Origin: Parapedobacter indicus
GTDB taxonomy: Bacteria > Bacteroidota > Bacteroidia > Sphingobacteriales > Sphingobacteriaceae
Direction: 5' to 3'
NCBI RefSeq assembly: GCF_900113765.1
Contig: NZ_FOQO01000013.1
Coordinates: 124,001-188,000 of the forward strand
Length of the DNA: 64,000 bases
The notes beneath the pieces were generated by a model that did no database searches, was not told the DNA's origin, and saw nothing but the letters and a program-made list of their open reading frames with translations. How positions within the stretch are numbered: position 1 is the first letter of the stretch; every line of letters starts with the position of its first letter. The translations under genes were made by a program, and so were the position numbers. Of this stretch, positions 9,175 to 19,330 are shown one piece after another.

Positions 9175-10398
9175 ATGAAACGATATCAGCAACGATACGA
9201 AAAACTTGCCACGCTCTCTACCTTTTTGCTTATCCCACTCTCAGGTTTGGTCACCGATGTATACCTGCCCTCATTTCCGGAGATGCAGCGGGCACTGCAT
9301 ACAGACGTTGCGGGAATCCAGCTTACGTTGTCATGCTTTCTCATTAGCTATGGCCTGACTATGCTCGTAGCCGGCAGTGTGGTGGATACGTGGGGACGCT
9401 ACCGCCTTGTTCTGGCATCGCTGCTGCTTTTTGCCGGCAGTAACTTTGCGATTGCTACCATACACCACATCGGTTTTGTGTATGCCATGCGCATTCTGCA
9501 GGGAGCACTAACTGCCCTTATCGTGGTAAGCAAACGGGCTTTCCTGGCTGATATATTCACGGGGAGCAAGCTACAACGCTACACCAGCATGCTTACGGTG
9601 ATCTGGGCGCTGGCTCCCATTACCGCTCCTTTCATCGGCGGCTACCTTCAGGTGTGGGTGGGTTGGACGGCTAACTTCTATTTCCTAGGAGCGTACGCAC
9701 TATTGGCACTACTTATGGAGGCACGCTTCGGCGGCGAAGCCATGGTACGGTTTCCGGCTTTCCGCTTTAAGGGGCAACTGGCTATCTACCGCCGTATTCT
9801 CCGCACCGCCGATTTCACCTATGGACTGGTTACACTGGGCATCAGCTATAGCATGGTGATGCTTTTTGGCATGTCTGCTCCGTTTATTATAGAACATGAA
9901 CTGGGCCTATCGCCGATAGTGACAGGCTATTGCGCGCTTATTTCCGGCTTCGGACTCCTCTGCGGTGGTTCCATCGGTCGAGCCTTCACGGATGCTCCCT
10001 TCACGGCGAAGTTGCGTTATGCCACTGCGGCCGAATGGATCGTGGGTCTGGCTATGCTAGCCACCACCAACTGGATAGCCAATGTCTATTCGCTGATGGG
10101 CTTTGTCTTTGCCTTGCATGTGGCTTCGGGATTTGTGTACAATGTTTACTTTACGCACTGCCTTACGCGGTTTCCAAGAAATCCGGGCGTGGCCGGTGGT
10201 CTTACCAGCGGGGGTTCTTACCTCGTAACTTCCTTAGTTAGTTATGCCCTTGTGTCCATTCTGCCTGCTACAGATCAAGGACAATTAGCCGTCAATTACC
10301 TCATTCTTGCCCTCATCTCTACCGGCTTGTTGATCGTATCTGCGCCTAAGAGTGCCCCCGAGTCGGACAAAGCCGAACTCGCTCATTGCGCAAGGTAA
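9175..10398 (+). CDS. MFS efflux transporter, Bcr/CflA-like
   Basis: Inner-membrane 12-helix proton-driven exporter of 407 residues. The first loop reads VTDVYLPSFPEMQRAL, close to the DMYLPALP motif of Bcr/CflA drug exporters. Motif A is seen as VVDTWGRYRL and motif C-like residues lie in WALAPITAPFIGGYLQ. The start is the ATG at 9175 with GGAGG 6 nt upstream. Because it follows the siderophore receptor it might export a siderophore rather than a drug; the sequence does not decide. A second -7-like box (TACTTTTG, 9150-9157) lies just before the gene. Confidence 0.88.
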   Translation: MKRYQQRYEKLATLSTFLLIPLSGLVTDVYLPSFPEMQRALHTDVAGIQLTLSCFLISYGLTMLVAGSVVDTWGRYRLVLASLLLFAGSNFAIATIHHIGFVYAMRILQGALTALIVVSKRAFLADIFTGSKLQRYTSMLTVIWALAPITAPFIGGYLQVWVGWTANFYFLGAYALLALLMEARFGGEAMVRFPAFRFKGQLAIYRRILRTADFTYGLVTLGISYSMVMLFGMSAPFIIEHELGLSPIVTGYCALISGFGLLCGGSIGRAFTDAPFTAKLRYATAAEWIVGLAMLATTNWIANVYSLMGFVFALHVASGFVYNVYFTHCLTRFPRNPGVAGGLTSGGSYLVTSLVSYALVSILPATDQGQLAVNYLILALISTGLLIVSAPKSAPESDKAELAHCAR

Positions 10399-10428
10399 AG
10401 AGGCCATCCCTTTAACGGAATGGCCTCT
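10399..10428. terminator. Shared hairpin between convergent genes
   Basis: A 9-bp stem, AGAGGCCAT (10399-10407) with ATGGCCTCT (10420-10428), immediately after the MFS stop and before the end of the minus-strand lipoprotein gene. It has a short T-run only on the minus side, so it may serve both genes weakly. Confidence 0.5.
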
Positions 10429-10465
10429 GGTAAACGCAAATATACGGTTGATAGCCGATCAACAA

Positions 10466-11308
10466 TCAATCGATGGCCCTGAACATCCAAAACCAGGCGG
10501 TACCCCATGGTCCCACACCAGGCTCTGGATAGCTTAGTACCATGCGGCCATCATCCAGCAGCAAGATGTCATACTCGTAAACAGGTGCGCCTCCTTCGTT
10601 GGGTGATTTCCCACACAATACGGTAACACCTTTGGTGGTCAGTTTACCGGTAGCCCATACTGATCCATTGTCCAGCGTGATGATTTTGGTCATATCGAAT
10701 GAAAAGCTCCCCGTTTCCTCCTGCCCACCGGCCTTCACCTTGGTGAGTTTGGCGCCCCGCAAAGAGAACACCATCTTGGCTCCGGCACCTTCTCCGCTAG
10801 CCTGTCCATCGATATCGGCGACTGGCAATGCCCACCATTCGGGTTTACTGCTACCCATGTAACCGCCGTTGCCCCATACGGCAGGCTGGGTATCATCCCA
10901 TACCCATGTCCGTTCCGATCCGCCGGTGAGATAGCCCCATTCCAAGGGTACGTCAAAGGTCAGCTCGTCGACGTTGACGGTCAATGTTTTTGTGATCTTA
11001 GTACCATCGGGATTGAGCCCTGTAAAAATAATTTCATTCTCGCCGGTGGTCACTAACAGTACGGTATCTGTTTTCCGTTGTGTGGTACCGGTGCCGTAAT
11101 CCCAGTTTGAAAGAACCGGACTCCGGTTATCCAATGCTACCTTGTTAGAGTTTTTCCCGTTCACCTGAATAAGCGTTGCCGTAAGGTCGAGTTGCTCGGC
11201 GGCAATGGCACCGCCCATTTCCATACGGTCTTCGATGGGTTCGCAGGCCGAGACCGCCATGATCAGTAGGACTGCCCACTTGGAGCAGTGTTTTATAAAG
11301 GTTTTCAT
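10466..11308 (-). CDS. PUL surface lipoprotein, SusE/SusF-position, function not recognised
   Basis: Probable cell-surface glycan-binding lipoprotein. The lipobox is VSAC about 20 residues after MKTFIKHCSK. An N-terminal Ig/PKD-like beta domain (about 35-115) contains DTVLLVTTGENEI. A tryptophan-rich C-terminal beta domain (about 120-280) has TWVWDDTQPAVWGNGG, PEWWALP and WGTAWFWM, aromatic-rich as expected for carbohydrate binding. No catalytic signature is seen. I chose the ATG at 11308 because it has AAGGA 8-9 nt upstream and starts the signal peptide; an ATG at 11335 overlaps the SusD stop. It is the last gene of the GH31 PUL, where SusE/F-type binding proteins usually sit. Confidence 0.75.
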   Translation of the reverse strand: MKTFIKHCSKWAVLLIMAVSACEPIEDRMEMGGAIAAEQLDLTATLIQVNGKNSNKVALDNRSPVLSNWDYGTGTTQRKTDTVLLVTTGENEIIFTGLNPDGTKITKTLTVNVDELTFDVPLEWGYLTGGSERTWVWDDTQPAVWGNGGYMGSSKPEWWALPVADIDGQASGEGAGAKMVFSLRGAKLTKVKAGGQEETGSFSFDMTKIITLDNGSVWATGKLTTKGVTVLCGKSPNEGGAPVYEYDILLLDDGRMVLSYPEPGVGPWGTAWFWMFRAID

Positions 11309-11328
11309 GATATTTTTCCTTTTAAGTT

Positions 11329-13020
11329 TTACCATCCCGGAAATTCATCTGCCGGTGTACCCCATCCGGCATTCTGTGTCAGTACACCGTCGGAAAGGGC
11401 GATTTCGTTTTGCGGGATCGGCCAAAAGCCGCCGGTAGCTTGGTAGCGTGCACTGTATCCACCGCCAAATCCCTTCATCTGGGTATCTACCCCTTTGTTT
11501 TTAATGGCGACACCTTCCTGTGCAGCCAGTGCGTTTGCGGCGTCATGCCAACGCATGAGATCGAAATAGCGCAGTCCTTCGAAGGCAAGTTCCCAACGGC
11601 GCTCACGCTTGAGCGCTTCCAGCGAATAGGCCACATTGCCCAACTTTGCCCGGGCACGCACACGATTTAAACCCGTTGCCTCTTCAGTCAGCTCGGAATG
11701 CATCAGCAATACATCGGCAAAGCGAATCAGCACCAGATCCTGGGTATGGGCCAGCTGCATATCCGTAGGTGCCCCATCGGCCAGAATGGCATAAGAAGGA
11801 AGCAGTGTCCCATCCCGATAGGCGGTGACAGGCATGTATTTCTTTTGCCAGAACCCGGTTTCTTCCATCTGTGAATCAGCACCGTAAATATAGCTCTCCA
11901 GGTCATTCTCTACGTCGATGATGGAACCGGTGCGCCGGATATCGGTGGGTTCGGCCTGTCGCCATTCATTCCATAGCCTCGTATTCACCGGGCCTGCACC
12001 CCAGCCTGCGCCAAAGGGAAACGTACCTGCCTGCCCATTGTTGGACCGCATGCCGAAGTGCAGCACATATTGATTGGAATATCCCAGCTTGTACTGGTCG
12101 CCCCAGTCGACCAACGTTCCGAATTTAACGGCAAATACAGTTTCCTTATTTCCATCGCCTTCCCAAGCCAAATCGTTATCACGCGTATAGGCATAATCTT
12201 CAGCAGTATATTCATTCGTATAAGGCCATAAATTACGAAAGTCGGATACCAAGTCGTGACCGCTGCTGCTGATGCACTCGTTGAGCCAAGTGACGATCTG
12301 CGCCTTGTTGAGTTCACCTCCGCCGGCCACGGGCAGCGACGACTGCTCATAATAGCCGGTATAGAACAAGAATACCCGGGCCGCAAGCGCCTGAGCGGCC
12401 CATTTGGTGGCATGGCCCGCCGTCGTGTTGGTATACGGCACGGAGGGCAACAGCGTTATGGCCTGCTGCAGGTCATAGCCGATCTGCGCATACGTTTCGG
12501 CAGCGGGTGCCTTGGGCAGATTTTCCGCTTCGGGCACGATAACCAATGGCACTTCGCCAAATAGCTGGGAAAGCTCGAAGTAAAACAGCGCCCGCAGAAA
12601 GTAGGTTTCGCCCAAGAGCTGATTGCGCTGCTGTTCATTGCTCCAACCGGTTACGTTGTCCATCGTAGCGATGGCGGTATTGGCCCGGAAAATGCCTTGG
12701 TAACGCGCGCGCCAGAAAGGGAGGAAACGGTCGGGTTGGGTGTTCATCAGGTGATCGAGCCCGTGCATATCGCGATCGTTCTCGCCACCGCCGCCGAAAC
12801 GGTCATCCGAAGCCAGCTCCGCGGCGTAAAAGTGGGAATGAGCCGCGTCAGCGATAGCAGTACTCATCGTCGAATAGATACCGGTGATCATTTGTTCGGC
12901 ATCGGCCACATTCATCGGGAAATTGCCGGTATTTTTCTTGTCATAACTGGTCGTGTCCAAAAAGCTTTCGCATCCGGATAAGAGTATGACTCCTAATGTT
13001 ATTGCGATAATTCGTTTCAT
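11329..13020 (-). CDS. SusD/RagB-family nutrient-binding lipoprotein
   Basis: Partner of the SusC at 13031-16255. About 563 residues from the ATG at 13020, with lipobox LLSGC (Cys about 17) followed by ESFLDTT. SusD signatures include GETYFLRALFYFELSQLFGEVP, a late ALKRERRWELAFEGLRYFDLMRW motif, and a final FWPIPQNEI segment. An in-frame ATG at 13044 overlaps the SusC stop, so translation is probably coupled. The ligand is presumably the same glycan that the GH31 enzyme cuts. Confidence 0.95.
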   Translation of the reverse strand: MKRIIAITLGVILLSGCESFLDTTSYDKKNTGNFPMNVADAEQMITGIYSTMSTAIADAAHSHFYAAELASDDRFGGGGENDRDMHGLDHLMNTQPDRFLPFWRARYQGIFRANTAIATMDNVTGWSNEQQRNQLLGETYFLRALFYFELSQLFGEVPLVIVPEAENLPKAPAAETYAQIGYDLQQAITLLPSVPYTNTTAGHATKWAAQALAARVFLFYTGYYEQSSLPVAGGGELNKAQIVTWLNECISSSGHDLVSDFRNLWPYTNEYTAEDYAYTRDNDLAWEGDGNKETVFAVKFGTLVDWGDQYKLGYSNQYVLHFGMRSNNGQAGTFPFGAGWGAGPVNTRLWNEWRQAEPTDIRRTGSIIDVENDLESYIYGADSQMEETGFWQKKYMPVTAYRDGTLLPSYAILADGAPTDMQLAHTQDLVLIRFADVLLMHSELTEEATGLNRVRARAKLGNVAYSLEALKRERRWELAFEGLRYFDLMRWHDAANALAAQEGVAIKNKGVDTQMKGFGGGYSARYQATGGFWPIPQNEIALSDGVLTQNAGWGTPADEFPGW

Positions 13021-13030
13021 TTCTTTCGTA

Positions 13031-16000
13031 TTAAAAGTTGACATTCAGTCCAATGATGAAATTACGCGGGCTTGGATAAAACCCGAGGTCTATGCCGGAC
13101 ACCCAGCCCTGCTCATCGCCATAACCGATTTCAGGATCCATGCCCGAATAGCCGGTAAACGTATACAGGTTTTGCGCCGACACATAAAGGCGGGCTTGCC
13201 CGAGCGGCATCTTCGGAAACAAGGACTTGAAACTGTAGCCCAACGTGATATTCTGTATTTTGAAGAAATCGGCATCTTCAATGTAGATGTCTGATATATA
13301 TTGGTTGTTGGTATGGCTGCCGTTGGTGAGCCTCGGGTAGCGGTTGGACGTGCCTTCGCCATGCCACCGCTGGAATACTTCGGTGGTGTAGTTTTGCAAG
13401 GGACTATCGGCAAACGAGCGATAGGACTTGGCAATCTGATGACCAAACGCGCCGAAGCCTGACACAATCAGGTCAAAGCCGTTGTACCCCAGCGAAATGT
13501 TGAGCCCGGCCGTAAAATCGGGGTGCGGATTGCCAATCTGTACTTTATCTGCTTCGGTGATAAAGCCATCGCCATTGGTGTCTACGAAAATCACATCTCC
13601 TGGCTGAGCACTTGCCAATACACCGTGCCCCGCGGCACGGTATTCCGCAATCTGCGCGTCATTCTGGAAAATACCGTCGGTCTTGAAACCATAGAAATAA
13701 CCCACCGGATAGCCTTCCTGCGCACGATACATGGGCGTCGTACCCTGGCTTAACACGTTTGCCGCGCCGTTGATGAGCTTTTCGGCATTCGCAATGCGGG
13801 TAACGCGATTCTTATTGTAAGCGCCGTTGAGATTGATACCGTAAGCGAAATCGCCACGGGTTTCATTCCACCTTAACCCCAGCTCCAGGCCTTGATTTTC
13901 GATATCGCCGCCATTGATAAAGGGTGCTTGAGTTCCGAAAATAGCCAATACCGGTGCCTGGACCAGCCAATCGATGGTTGACTTGCGGTACCAATCGAAG
14001 ATGACACCCAAGCGGTCCTGTACAAAGCGCGCGTCAAACCCGATATTGAGCTGTTCGGACGTTTCCCATGACACAACCGGGTTGGGTAAGATATCAGGAT
14101 AGGCGCCGTTGACAAGCGTGTTCTTTTCATTGCCGAAATAGTAGCCATTTTGGCGATCAATGGCAATGGTAGCCAGGTACTGGAAGGGCGGGATATTCGC
14201 ATTTCCATTTTGGCCCCAGCTGGCACGCAGCTTCAGGAAGGAAAGCCACTCCGATGCCGGTTCCATAAAATCTTCATTCGTGACATTCCAGCCAATCGAA
14301 AAGGATGGGAAATAACTCCATCGCTTGCCGCGGTCGAAATTGGACGAACCATCGCCCCGGATAATCGCAGCCGCCATGTATTTCTCCTGGTAATTATAGC
14401 TGACGCGTCCGAAAGCAGAACTAAAGGCGTATTCACCCCAATGGGTTCCGCCCACAGCGGGCATAAAGCCGGAATATCCCTGCCCATTACTTACCCAGGC
14501 ATTGGGCCAACTACCGGGAAACGACGAGTTGGCCGTGGTGACACTCAGGTCCTCGCCAATACCGCCCTTTTCGATAGACTGCCCCACCACCACGTCGAAA
14601 TGGTGTCCGCTGCCCAAACTGCGCTGATATGATATCGTATTTTCCAACAACCAGCTGTAGCCAAGGCCCTGGTTTTGCGAGATGTCATCGATGTCATTGA
14701 GCGACACCGTGGATAAACGGAATGCCGGCGTATACGAACGGTAGGAAGAAGCGCCCAGCCGATAACCGAAACTGCTGCGGATTCGCAGGTCTTTGAGCGG
14801 CTGAACCTCGGCATATGCATTGGCAAACAGGGAATGGCTCTTGCTCTGGTTCTGACCCCGGCGGTAAACCATATCTGCAATGGGATTGGCCGTCGCGCCG
14901 TCGAATGCCCATCCATCCGCAATTTTGCTGGCCTGGTCGTAGTACCCGCCCGCTGCATTATAGACGGGCAGCAGTGGATTACCCACCATCATGTTGTGCA
15001 CGTCGTTCCAGTAGATATTGCCGATGCCGATACCCGAATTGACCCGGTAGGTATAGGTGAGGTTCTCACCGAATTTAAGGATATCAAAATCATCATTTTT
15101 CAGAATCACGTGGTCGGAATTGATGCGAAACGTGTGCCGGTTAAGATGGGGTTGAACAGGCTTCCCAAAGATACCATCCTGAGAAGCGGTGGAGTAACCC
15201 AGTGAAAACTTAGACTGTTCACCGCCTCCGGTGAGGTTAAAGGCGTGGCTTTGCGTCAATGCGTTATCTTGGTGGATTTCCCGCAACCAGTTGGTACCAT
15301 TCCAGGTTCCTTCCTGTATCTGCTGGTATTGATTGGGAATAAGACTGGCCCAGTCATACGGAGCCAACCCCTCATTAAACATACGTTCGTCCTGGATAGC
15401 CATGTATTCTTTGGCCGTAAGCAACGAAGGCATCTTGTAGGCATTCTGCCAACCAACGAAACCATCATAATTGATTTTGAGCTTGCCGGCCTTCCCTTGT
15501 TTGGTCGTGACGAAGACCACACCATTGGCGGCCCTGGCACCGTAAATGGCTGCCGATGCAGCATCTTTAAGGATGTCAATGGATTCGATATCCGCAGGAC
15601 TCAGTGCATTGATATCTCCACCGATAACGTTATCGATGACATACAGCGGATCGGAATTATGGATTGTACCGATACCCCGGATTCTGACCTTGAAACCTTG
15701 CCCGGGCATGCCGGAGGTCTGCGTAATCTGGACACCGGGCGACTGGCTTTGAAGCCCACCGACCACATTGGTGGTACTCAATTTCTGAATGTCATCGCCT
15801 TTTACCTGCAACATAGCGCCTGTTGTCAGCTTCCTTTTCTGCGTACCGTAGCCTACCACCACCAGTTCTTCAAGGGTATTGTTGGCAACCTCCAGGGTAA
15901 CATGGATTATCCGCTGGTTACCGATGAAAACCTCTTGGGTGGTATACCCGATCGACGAGAACACCAAGGTGGCATTACCCGAAGATACCGACAGCTGAAA

Positions 16001-16255
16001 ATTACCTTCAACATCCGTCGTCGTAGATGTGCTGGTGTTTTTTTCTGTGACCGTAACAGCCGCCAAAGGTGTCCCTGCATCGTCAACCACGGTGCCACTA
16101 ACCGTTGCTTGCGCCACGTGTAGCCGTTCGGATTCATATCCGGCACCGTTATGTGCAAATGCAGGCCCCGGAGGGACCGAAACGCTCAAGGCAAGGCAGC
16201 CTATTGTGAGCTGCAACAGCCTTCGCGAGTACTGTTTGTAAAAAATTAATTGCAT
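13031..16255 (-). CDS. SusC/RagA-family TonB-dependent transporter
   Basis: Outer-membrane oligosaccharide importer, 1074 residues. Signal peptide ends near PAFA; a CarboxypepD_reg-like domain follows at about 48-130 (VDDAGTPLAAVTV, TTDVEGNFQLSV), then ELVVVGYGTQKRK, the plug (LYVIDNVIGGDINALSP, IYGARAANGVVFV) and a barrel ending FIIGLNVNF. No STN domain, in contrast to the transporter at 987-4415, so control is expected from the propeller/AraC protein rather than a sigma/anti-sigma pair. It follows the GH31 gene by 74 bp and overlaps the SusD leader. Confidence 0.96.
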   Translation of the reverse strand: MQLIFYKQYSRRLLQLTIGCLALSVSVPPGPAFAHNGAGYESERLHVAQATVSGTVVDDAGTPLAAVTVTEKNTSTSTTTDVEGNFQLSVSSGNATLVFSSIGYTTQEVFIGNQRIIHVTLEVANNTLEELVVVGYGTQKRKLTTGAMLQVKGDDIQKLSTTNVVGGLQSQSPGVQITQTSGMPGQGFKVRIRGIGTIHNSDPLYVIDNVIGGDINALSPADIESIDILKDAASAAIYGARAANGVVFVTTKQGKAGKLKINYDGFVGWQNAYKMPSLLTAKEYMAIQDERMFNEGLAPYDWASLIPNQYQQIQEGTWNGTNWLREIHQDNALTQSHAFNLTGGGEQSKFSLGYSTASQDGIFGKPVQPHLNRHTFRINSDHVILKNDDFDILKFGENLTYTYRVNSGIGIGNIYWNDVHNMMVGNPLLPVYNAAGGYYDQASKIADGWAFDGATANPIADMVYRRGQNQSKSHSLFANAYAEVQPLKDLRIRSSFGYRLGASSYRSYTPAFRLSTVSLNDIDDISQNQGLGYSWLLENTISYQRSLGSGHHFDVVVGQSIEKGGIGEDLSVTTANSSFPGSWPNAWVSNGQGYSGFMPAVGGTHWGEYAFSSAFGRVSYNYQEKYMAAAIIRGDGSSNFDRGKRWSYFPSFSIGWNVTNEDFMEPASEWLSFLKLRASWGQNGNANIPPFQYLATIAIDRQNGYYFGNEKNTLVNGAYPDILPNPVVSWETSEQLNIGFDARFVQDRLGVIFDWYRKSTIDWLVQAPVLAIFGTQAPFINGGDIENQGLELGLRWNETRGDFAYGINLNGAYNKNRVTRIANAEKLINGAANVLSQGTTPMYRAQEGYPVGYFYGFKTDGIFQNDAQIAEYRAAGHGVLASAQPGDVIFVDTNGDGFITEADKVQIGNPHPDFTAGLNISLGYNGFDLIVSGFGAFGHQIAKSYRSFADSPLQNYTTEVFQRWHGEGTSNRYPRLTNGSHTNNQYISDIYIEDADFFKIQNITLGYSFKSLFPKMPLGQARLYVSAQNLYTFTGYSGMDPEIGYGDEQGWVSGIDLGFYPSPRNFIIGLNVNF

Positions 16256-16329
16256 GGTTTTTTGTTTATAATTGAAGAATCCAATAGAAGGCGATAACTG
16301 ATCCTTGTTACGCCCGAGTTATTGCTTGT

Positions 16330-19200
16330 TTATTTCAATTTGATGTGTATTTCCTTTCCAGTATATGTTACCGTTTGCGTGACACGCGCGGGCGTATCCG
16401 CACCCTGCGGCGTTTCAGGCCGCACATAGACAATGTCGAACCTCCGGCGGGTCAACATCCCTTCAAACGAACCCCGCTGAGCACCGATACGCAGCTCGCT
16501 GGTCTTGTCGTGATACGTCAATGTAATGGTACCGAACTTTCCCTCTTCATAATTATAATTAGTCCCCTCGTCTTCATAGAGCTCAAAAGAGGCGTCAGCA
16601 CCTGCGTAAACAAAGAGTGTAATTTCCTTGGCAGGCTTTTCGTCGGTGTATTGCAGCTCGGGGCCAAGCGGAATGATACTGCCTGTCCTGACAAAAAGCG
16701 GCATGCGCTCGTAGGGTGCTGCCGCTTCCAGCGTTTGCCCGCCACGATGGTATGCGCCACTGTAAAAATCATACCATCCTGCTCCCCGGGGCAAATACAA
16801 TTTACGAGAAGTAGCCCCAAGTTGCGTTACCGGATTTACGAGCAATGAGGGTCCGAACAGAAATTGATCATTGATGGCAAAAACCTGTGCATCCTGCGGG
16901 AAGTCCATCGCCAGCCCCCTGAGCATCGTGTAGTCATGCAAATAGGTGTTCCCGGCCAACGAATACGTATAGGGCAAGAGTCGATAACGAAGTCCGATGT
17001 AATAACGCATACTGCTGTAGGCAGGGTGTCCTTCGGGGGCGATATTGAATGGTTCTCGAAAGGGAAACTGCCCGTGGGCCCGGAAAATCGGCAAAAAGGC
17101 TCCATACTGGTACCAGCGGGTATTCAATTCGCGCCATTCTTCACGGTCTTCGGTATTGGGGTTGTGGAAACGCCTTTCGACCAAAAAACCGCCAGCATCC
17201 ATGGTCCAGTAGGGTGTGCCTGACATCGAAAAATTGACCCCGGCGGCAATCTGGTCTTTCATATCGTGCCAACGCGAGGAGATATCGCCGCTCCAGGCCG
17301 CCGCCGCGTAACGCTGCTGGCCCGCGAAATACGAACGGGTAAGGATAAATACCCGACTGTTGGCATCGGTGCTCCGCTGCCCTTCGTAAATGCCGCGGGC
17401 ATTTTCCAACGGAAAAGCGTTGTAATAGCGCACAGACGAACCGATAGCCGGTTGCATGACCGATTTTCGCGCTTCTAGGTTAATATTGGAGTGGATATCC
17501 GGCTCGCTGGCGTCCATCCACCATGCGTCGATGCCTTTACGATATAGTTTCTCATTCATCAAATCCCAGAAGCCCGCGCGGGCCTGGGCATTAAATGGGT
17601 CATAAAAGGTAGAAGTATATCCGGGACCGATCCAGTCCTTGCGGCCATCGTAAATATTGCGTAGATAGAGCCACCCTTTATCGCGAAACCGGGTGTAGAC
17701 GCTGGATGCTTCGTTGATTTTGGGCCAAACCGATATCATGAGGTGAAAGTGGTTGTTGTGCAAGCGATCTACCATGCCCTCGGGATCCGGAAAACGTGTG
17801 GTATCAAAATCGTGGCTCCCCCAATCGTGCTCACGCCAATAAGACCAATCCTGCACCATGTTGTCGATAGGAATCTGCCGCTTGCGGAATTCCATGGCTG
17901 TATCTTCCAGTTCTTTCTGTGTTTTGTAACGTTCTCGGCTCTGCCAGAAACCAAATGCCCACCGCGGCATGATGGGTGCCCGGCCGGTAAGGTGGCGGTA
18001 ACCACCGATGACATCATCCATATCGCTTCCGGCAATAAAATAGTAGTCGACACCAGCACCTGCCTCCGAGTCAAACGAAAATGTACCGGTATCTGTATCG
18101 GGAATGGGGCGCTGCCACTCGACACCTAAGTAGGACTGCCCTCCATCTGGCAGCCACTCGATCCGGATGTCGTGGCGATGGCCGGCTTCTAAGTCTAACG
18201 CGACCTCGAAAGAACCAGCATTCCACGACTCGCGCCAGCGATCTTCTCGCAATTGGTCGTCTATCCAGACCTTGATGTAACCCGAATACGTAAAATGCAG
18301 CCTGTGGAGGCCCGTATAGGGCGATTCCAGTTGCCCTTCGTAGGTAACCAGACTGCTCGCAAGGTCTACAGAATCTGGAAACCGCGATTGATCGGTCAGA
18401 TAGCGGTAGGTGATATCCGATTCCGGTCGCGATAACCGGATCGTTTCGGGGTGGTTTTTATCCCGATAGGTTGATGTAAGCCACCCCCGCTGTCCTTCCT
18501 TGGAATACAGGCGAAAAGCCGATAATGGAAGTAGCGGCCGGATGTCACCGGCCTTCGTAATGGAATAGTTATGCCAAAGGATACCGTAATGGTTGGTGGA
18601 CAACAAAAAAGGTACTCCAATCGTGGTATTATACTGCAAAAGGGTTACCTGTCGGCCCTGATAATTCATTACCCCATTTTGGTGCTGCCCAAGTCCATAA
18701 AGTCCTTCTGTTTCGGACACGGCAAAATGTTGCCGAATCCCGTAAAAGACATCGCCATCGTACGCACACGGTTCAAACGTGGTGGCATCCCGCCGCCGCT
18801 CGGCGAGCAGCGTTTGTCCCTTCTCGTCCAGAAAATCGATTGCACCAGACAGCAACGAGACGCGGGCGGTTAAGGCCGCTGTTTTCAACTGCAGATAATC
18901 ACCGGCCTTTTCCAGCGTCCACGGCCCTGCCGTACGGCGCAGGGTGTCGACGATGACGAGCGATTCGCTTGGCGCTACAGACTTTCCCGGCGGCTTGACA
19001 ATAACATGAATAATCTGGTCAGTAATAACATCCAATACCACCTCTTGGTCGATTGCGGTAGCCATCCCATCAAACAAAAGGGATACACCGGTAGCGTTAC
19101 GGGTTATTTGGGGCTGGTCTACCTGCGCTGCCATCGTTGGCATCACCGGACAGATAAGTAAAAAAAGAATGGCCACGAACAAGAATATCATCTTCATCAT
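16330..19200 (-). CDS. GH31 glycosidase with PA14 insert, alpha-xylosidase-like
   Basis: Exported retaining alpha-glycosidase of 956 residues. Secretory signal ends near PTMAA. The GH31 N-domain is interrupted by a PA14-like beta domain at about 285-370 (FTYSGYIKVWIDDQ, YLGVEW), an arrangement known from xyloglucan alpha-xylosidases of Bacteroidota and Cellvibrio. The TIM barrel shows the nucleophile motif WWMDASEPD (Asp about 563) and acid/base motif WSGDISSRW (Asp about 639). A beta-sandwich C-domain follows. I start at the ATG at 19200 because the upstream extension begins with TTG and a promoter at 19246-19274 would start RNA inside it. Alpha-glucosidase remains the alternative. Confidence 0.9.
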   Translation of the reverse strand: MMKMIFLFVAILFLLICPVMPTMAAQVDQPQITRNATGVSLLFDGMATAIDQEVVLDVITDQIIHVIVKPPGKSVAPSESLVIVDTLRRTAGPWTLEKAGDYLQLKTAALTARVSLLSGAIDFLDEKGQTLLAERRRDATTFEPCAYDGDVFYGIRQHFAVSETEGLYGLGQHQNGVMNYQGRQVTLLQYNTTIGVPFLLSTNHYGILWHNYSITKAGDIRPLLPLSAFRLYSKEGQRGWLTSTYRDKNHPETIRLSRPESDITYRYLTDQSRFPDSVDLASSLVTYEGQLESPYTGLHRLHFTYSGYIKVWIDDQLREDRWRESWNAGSFEVALDLEAGHRHDIRIEWLPDGGQSYLGVEWQRPIPDTDTGTFSFDSEAGAGVDYYFIAGSDMDDVIGGYRHLTGRAPIMPRWAFGFWQSRERYKTQKELEDTAMEFRKRQIPIDNMVQDWSYWREHDWGSHDFDTTRFPDPEGMVDRLHNNHFHLMISVWPKINEASSVYTRFRDKGWLYLRNIYDGRKDWIGPGYTSTFYDPFNAQARAGFWDLMNEKLYRKGIDAWWMDASEPDIHSNINLEARKSVMQPAIGSSVRYYNAFPLENARGIYEGQRSTDANSRVFILTRSYFAGQQRYAAAAWSGDISSRWHDMKDQIAAGVNFSMSGTPYWTMDAGGFLVERRFHNPNTEDREEWRELNTRWYQYGAFLPIFRAHGQFPFREPFNIAPEGHPAYSSMRYYIGLRYRLLPYTYSLAGNTYLHDYTMLRGLAMDFPQDAQVFAINDQFLFGPSLLVNPVTQLGATSRKLYLPRGAGWYDFYSGAYHRGGQTLEAAAPYERMPLFVRTGSIIPLGPELQYTDEKPAKEITLFVYAGADASFELYEDEGTNYNYEEGKFGTITLTYHDKTSELRIGAQRGSFEGMLTRRRFDIVYVRPETPQGADTPARVTQTVTYTGKEIHIKLK

Positions 19201-19245
19201 AAAAAGCAATACCGATAGCTGGTTAATGCAATTGGTTATCGAGAT

Positions 19246-19274
19246 CAAAATTAGGCGAGCTAAATGGATACCAA
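19246..19274 (-). promoter_or_regulatory. Promoter of the GH31-SusC-SusD operon
   Basis: On the minus strand TTG (19274-19272), 18 bp, then TAATTTTG (19253-19246) match the Bacteroidota -33/-7 pattern within normal spacing. The predicted start near 19239 gives a leader of about 40 nt before the GH31 ATG at 19200. Confidence 0.5.
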
Positions 19275-19330
19275 GGGATAGGTATGTTAACAAATGTGGG
19301 TGATTTGGTTAACTTTTGTCCCAGATATAC

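Noticed and set aside
15245-16123. A 292-residue open frame antisense to the SusC N-terminus
   Set aside because: The minus-strand SusC is unmistakable here; the antisense text shows no recognisable motif or start context.
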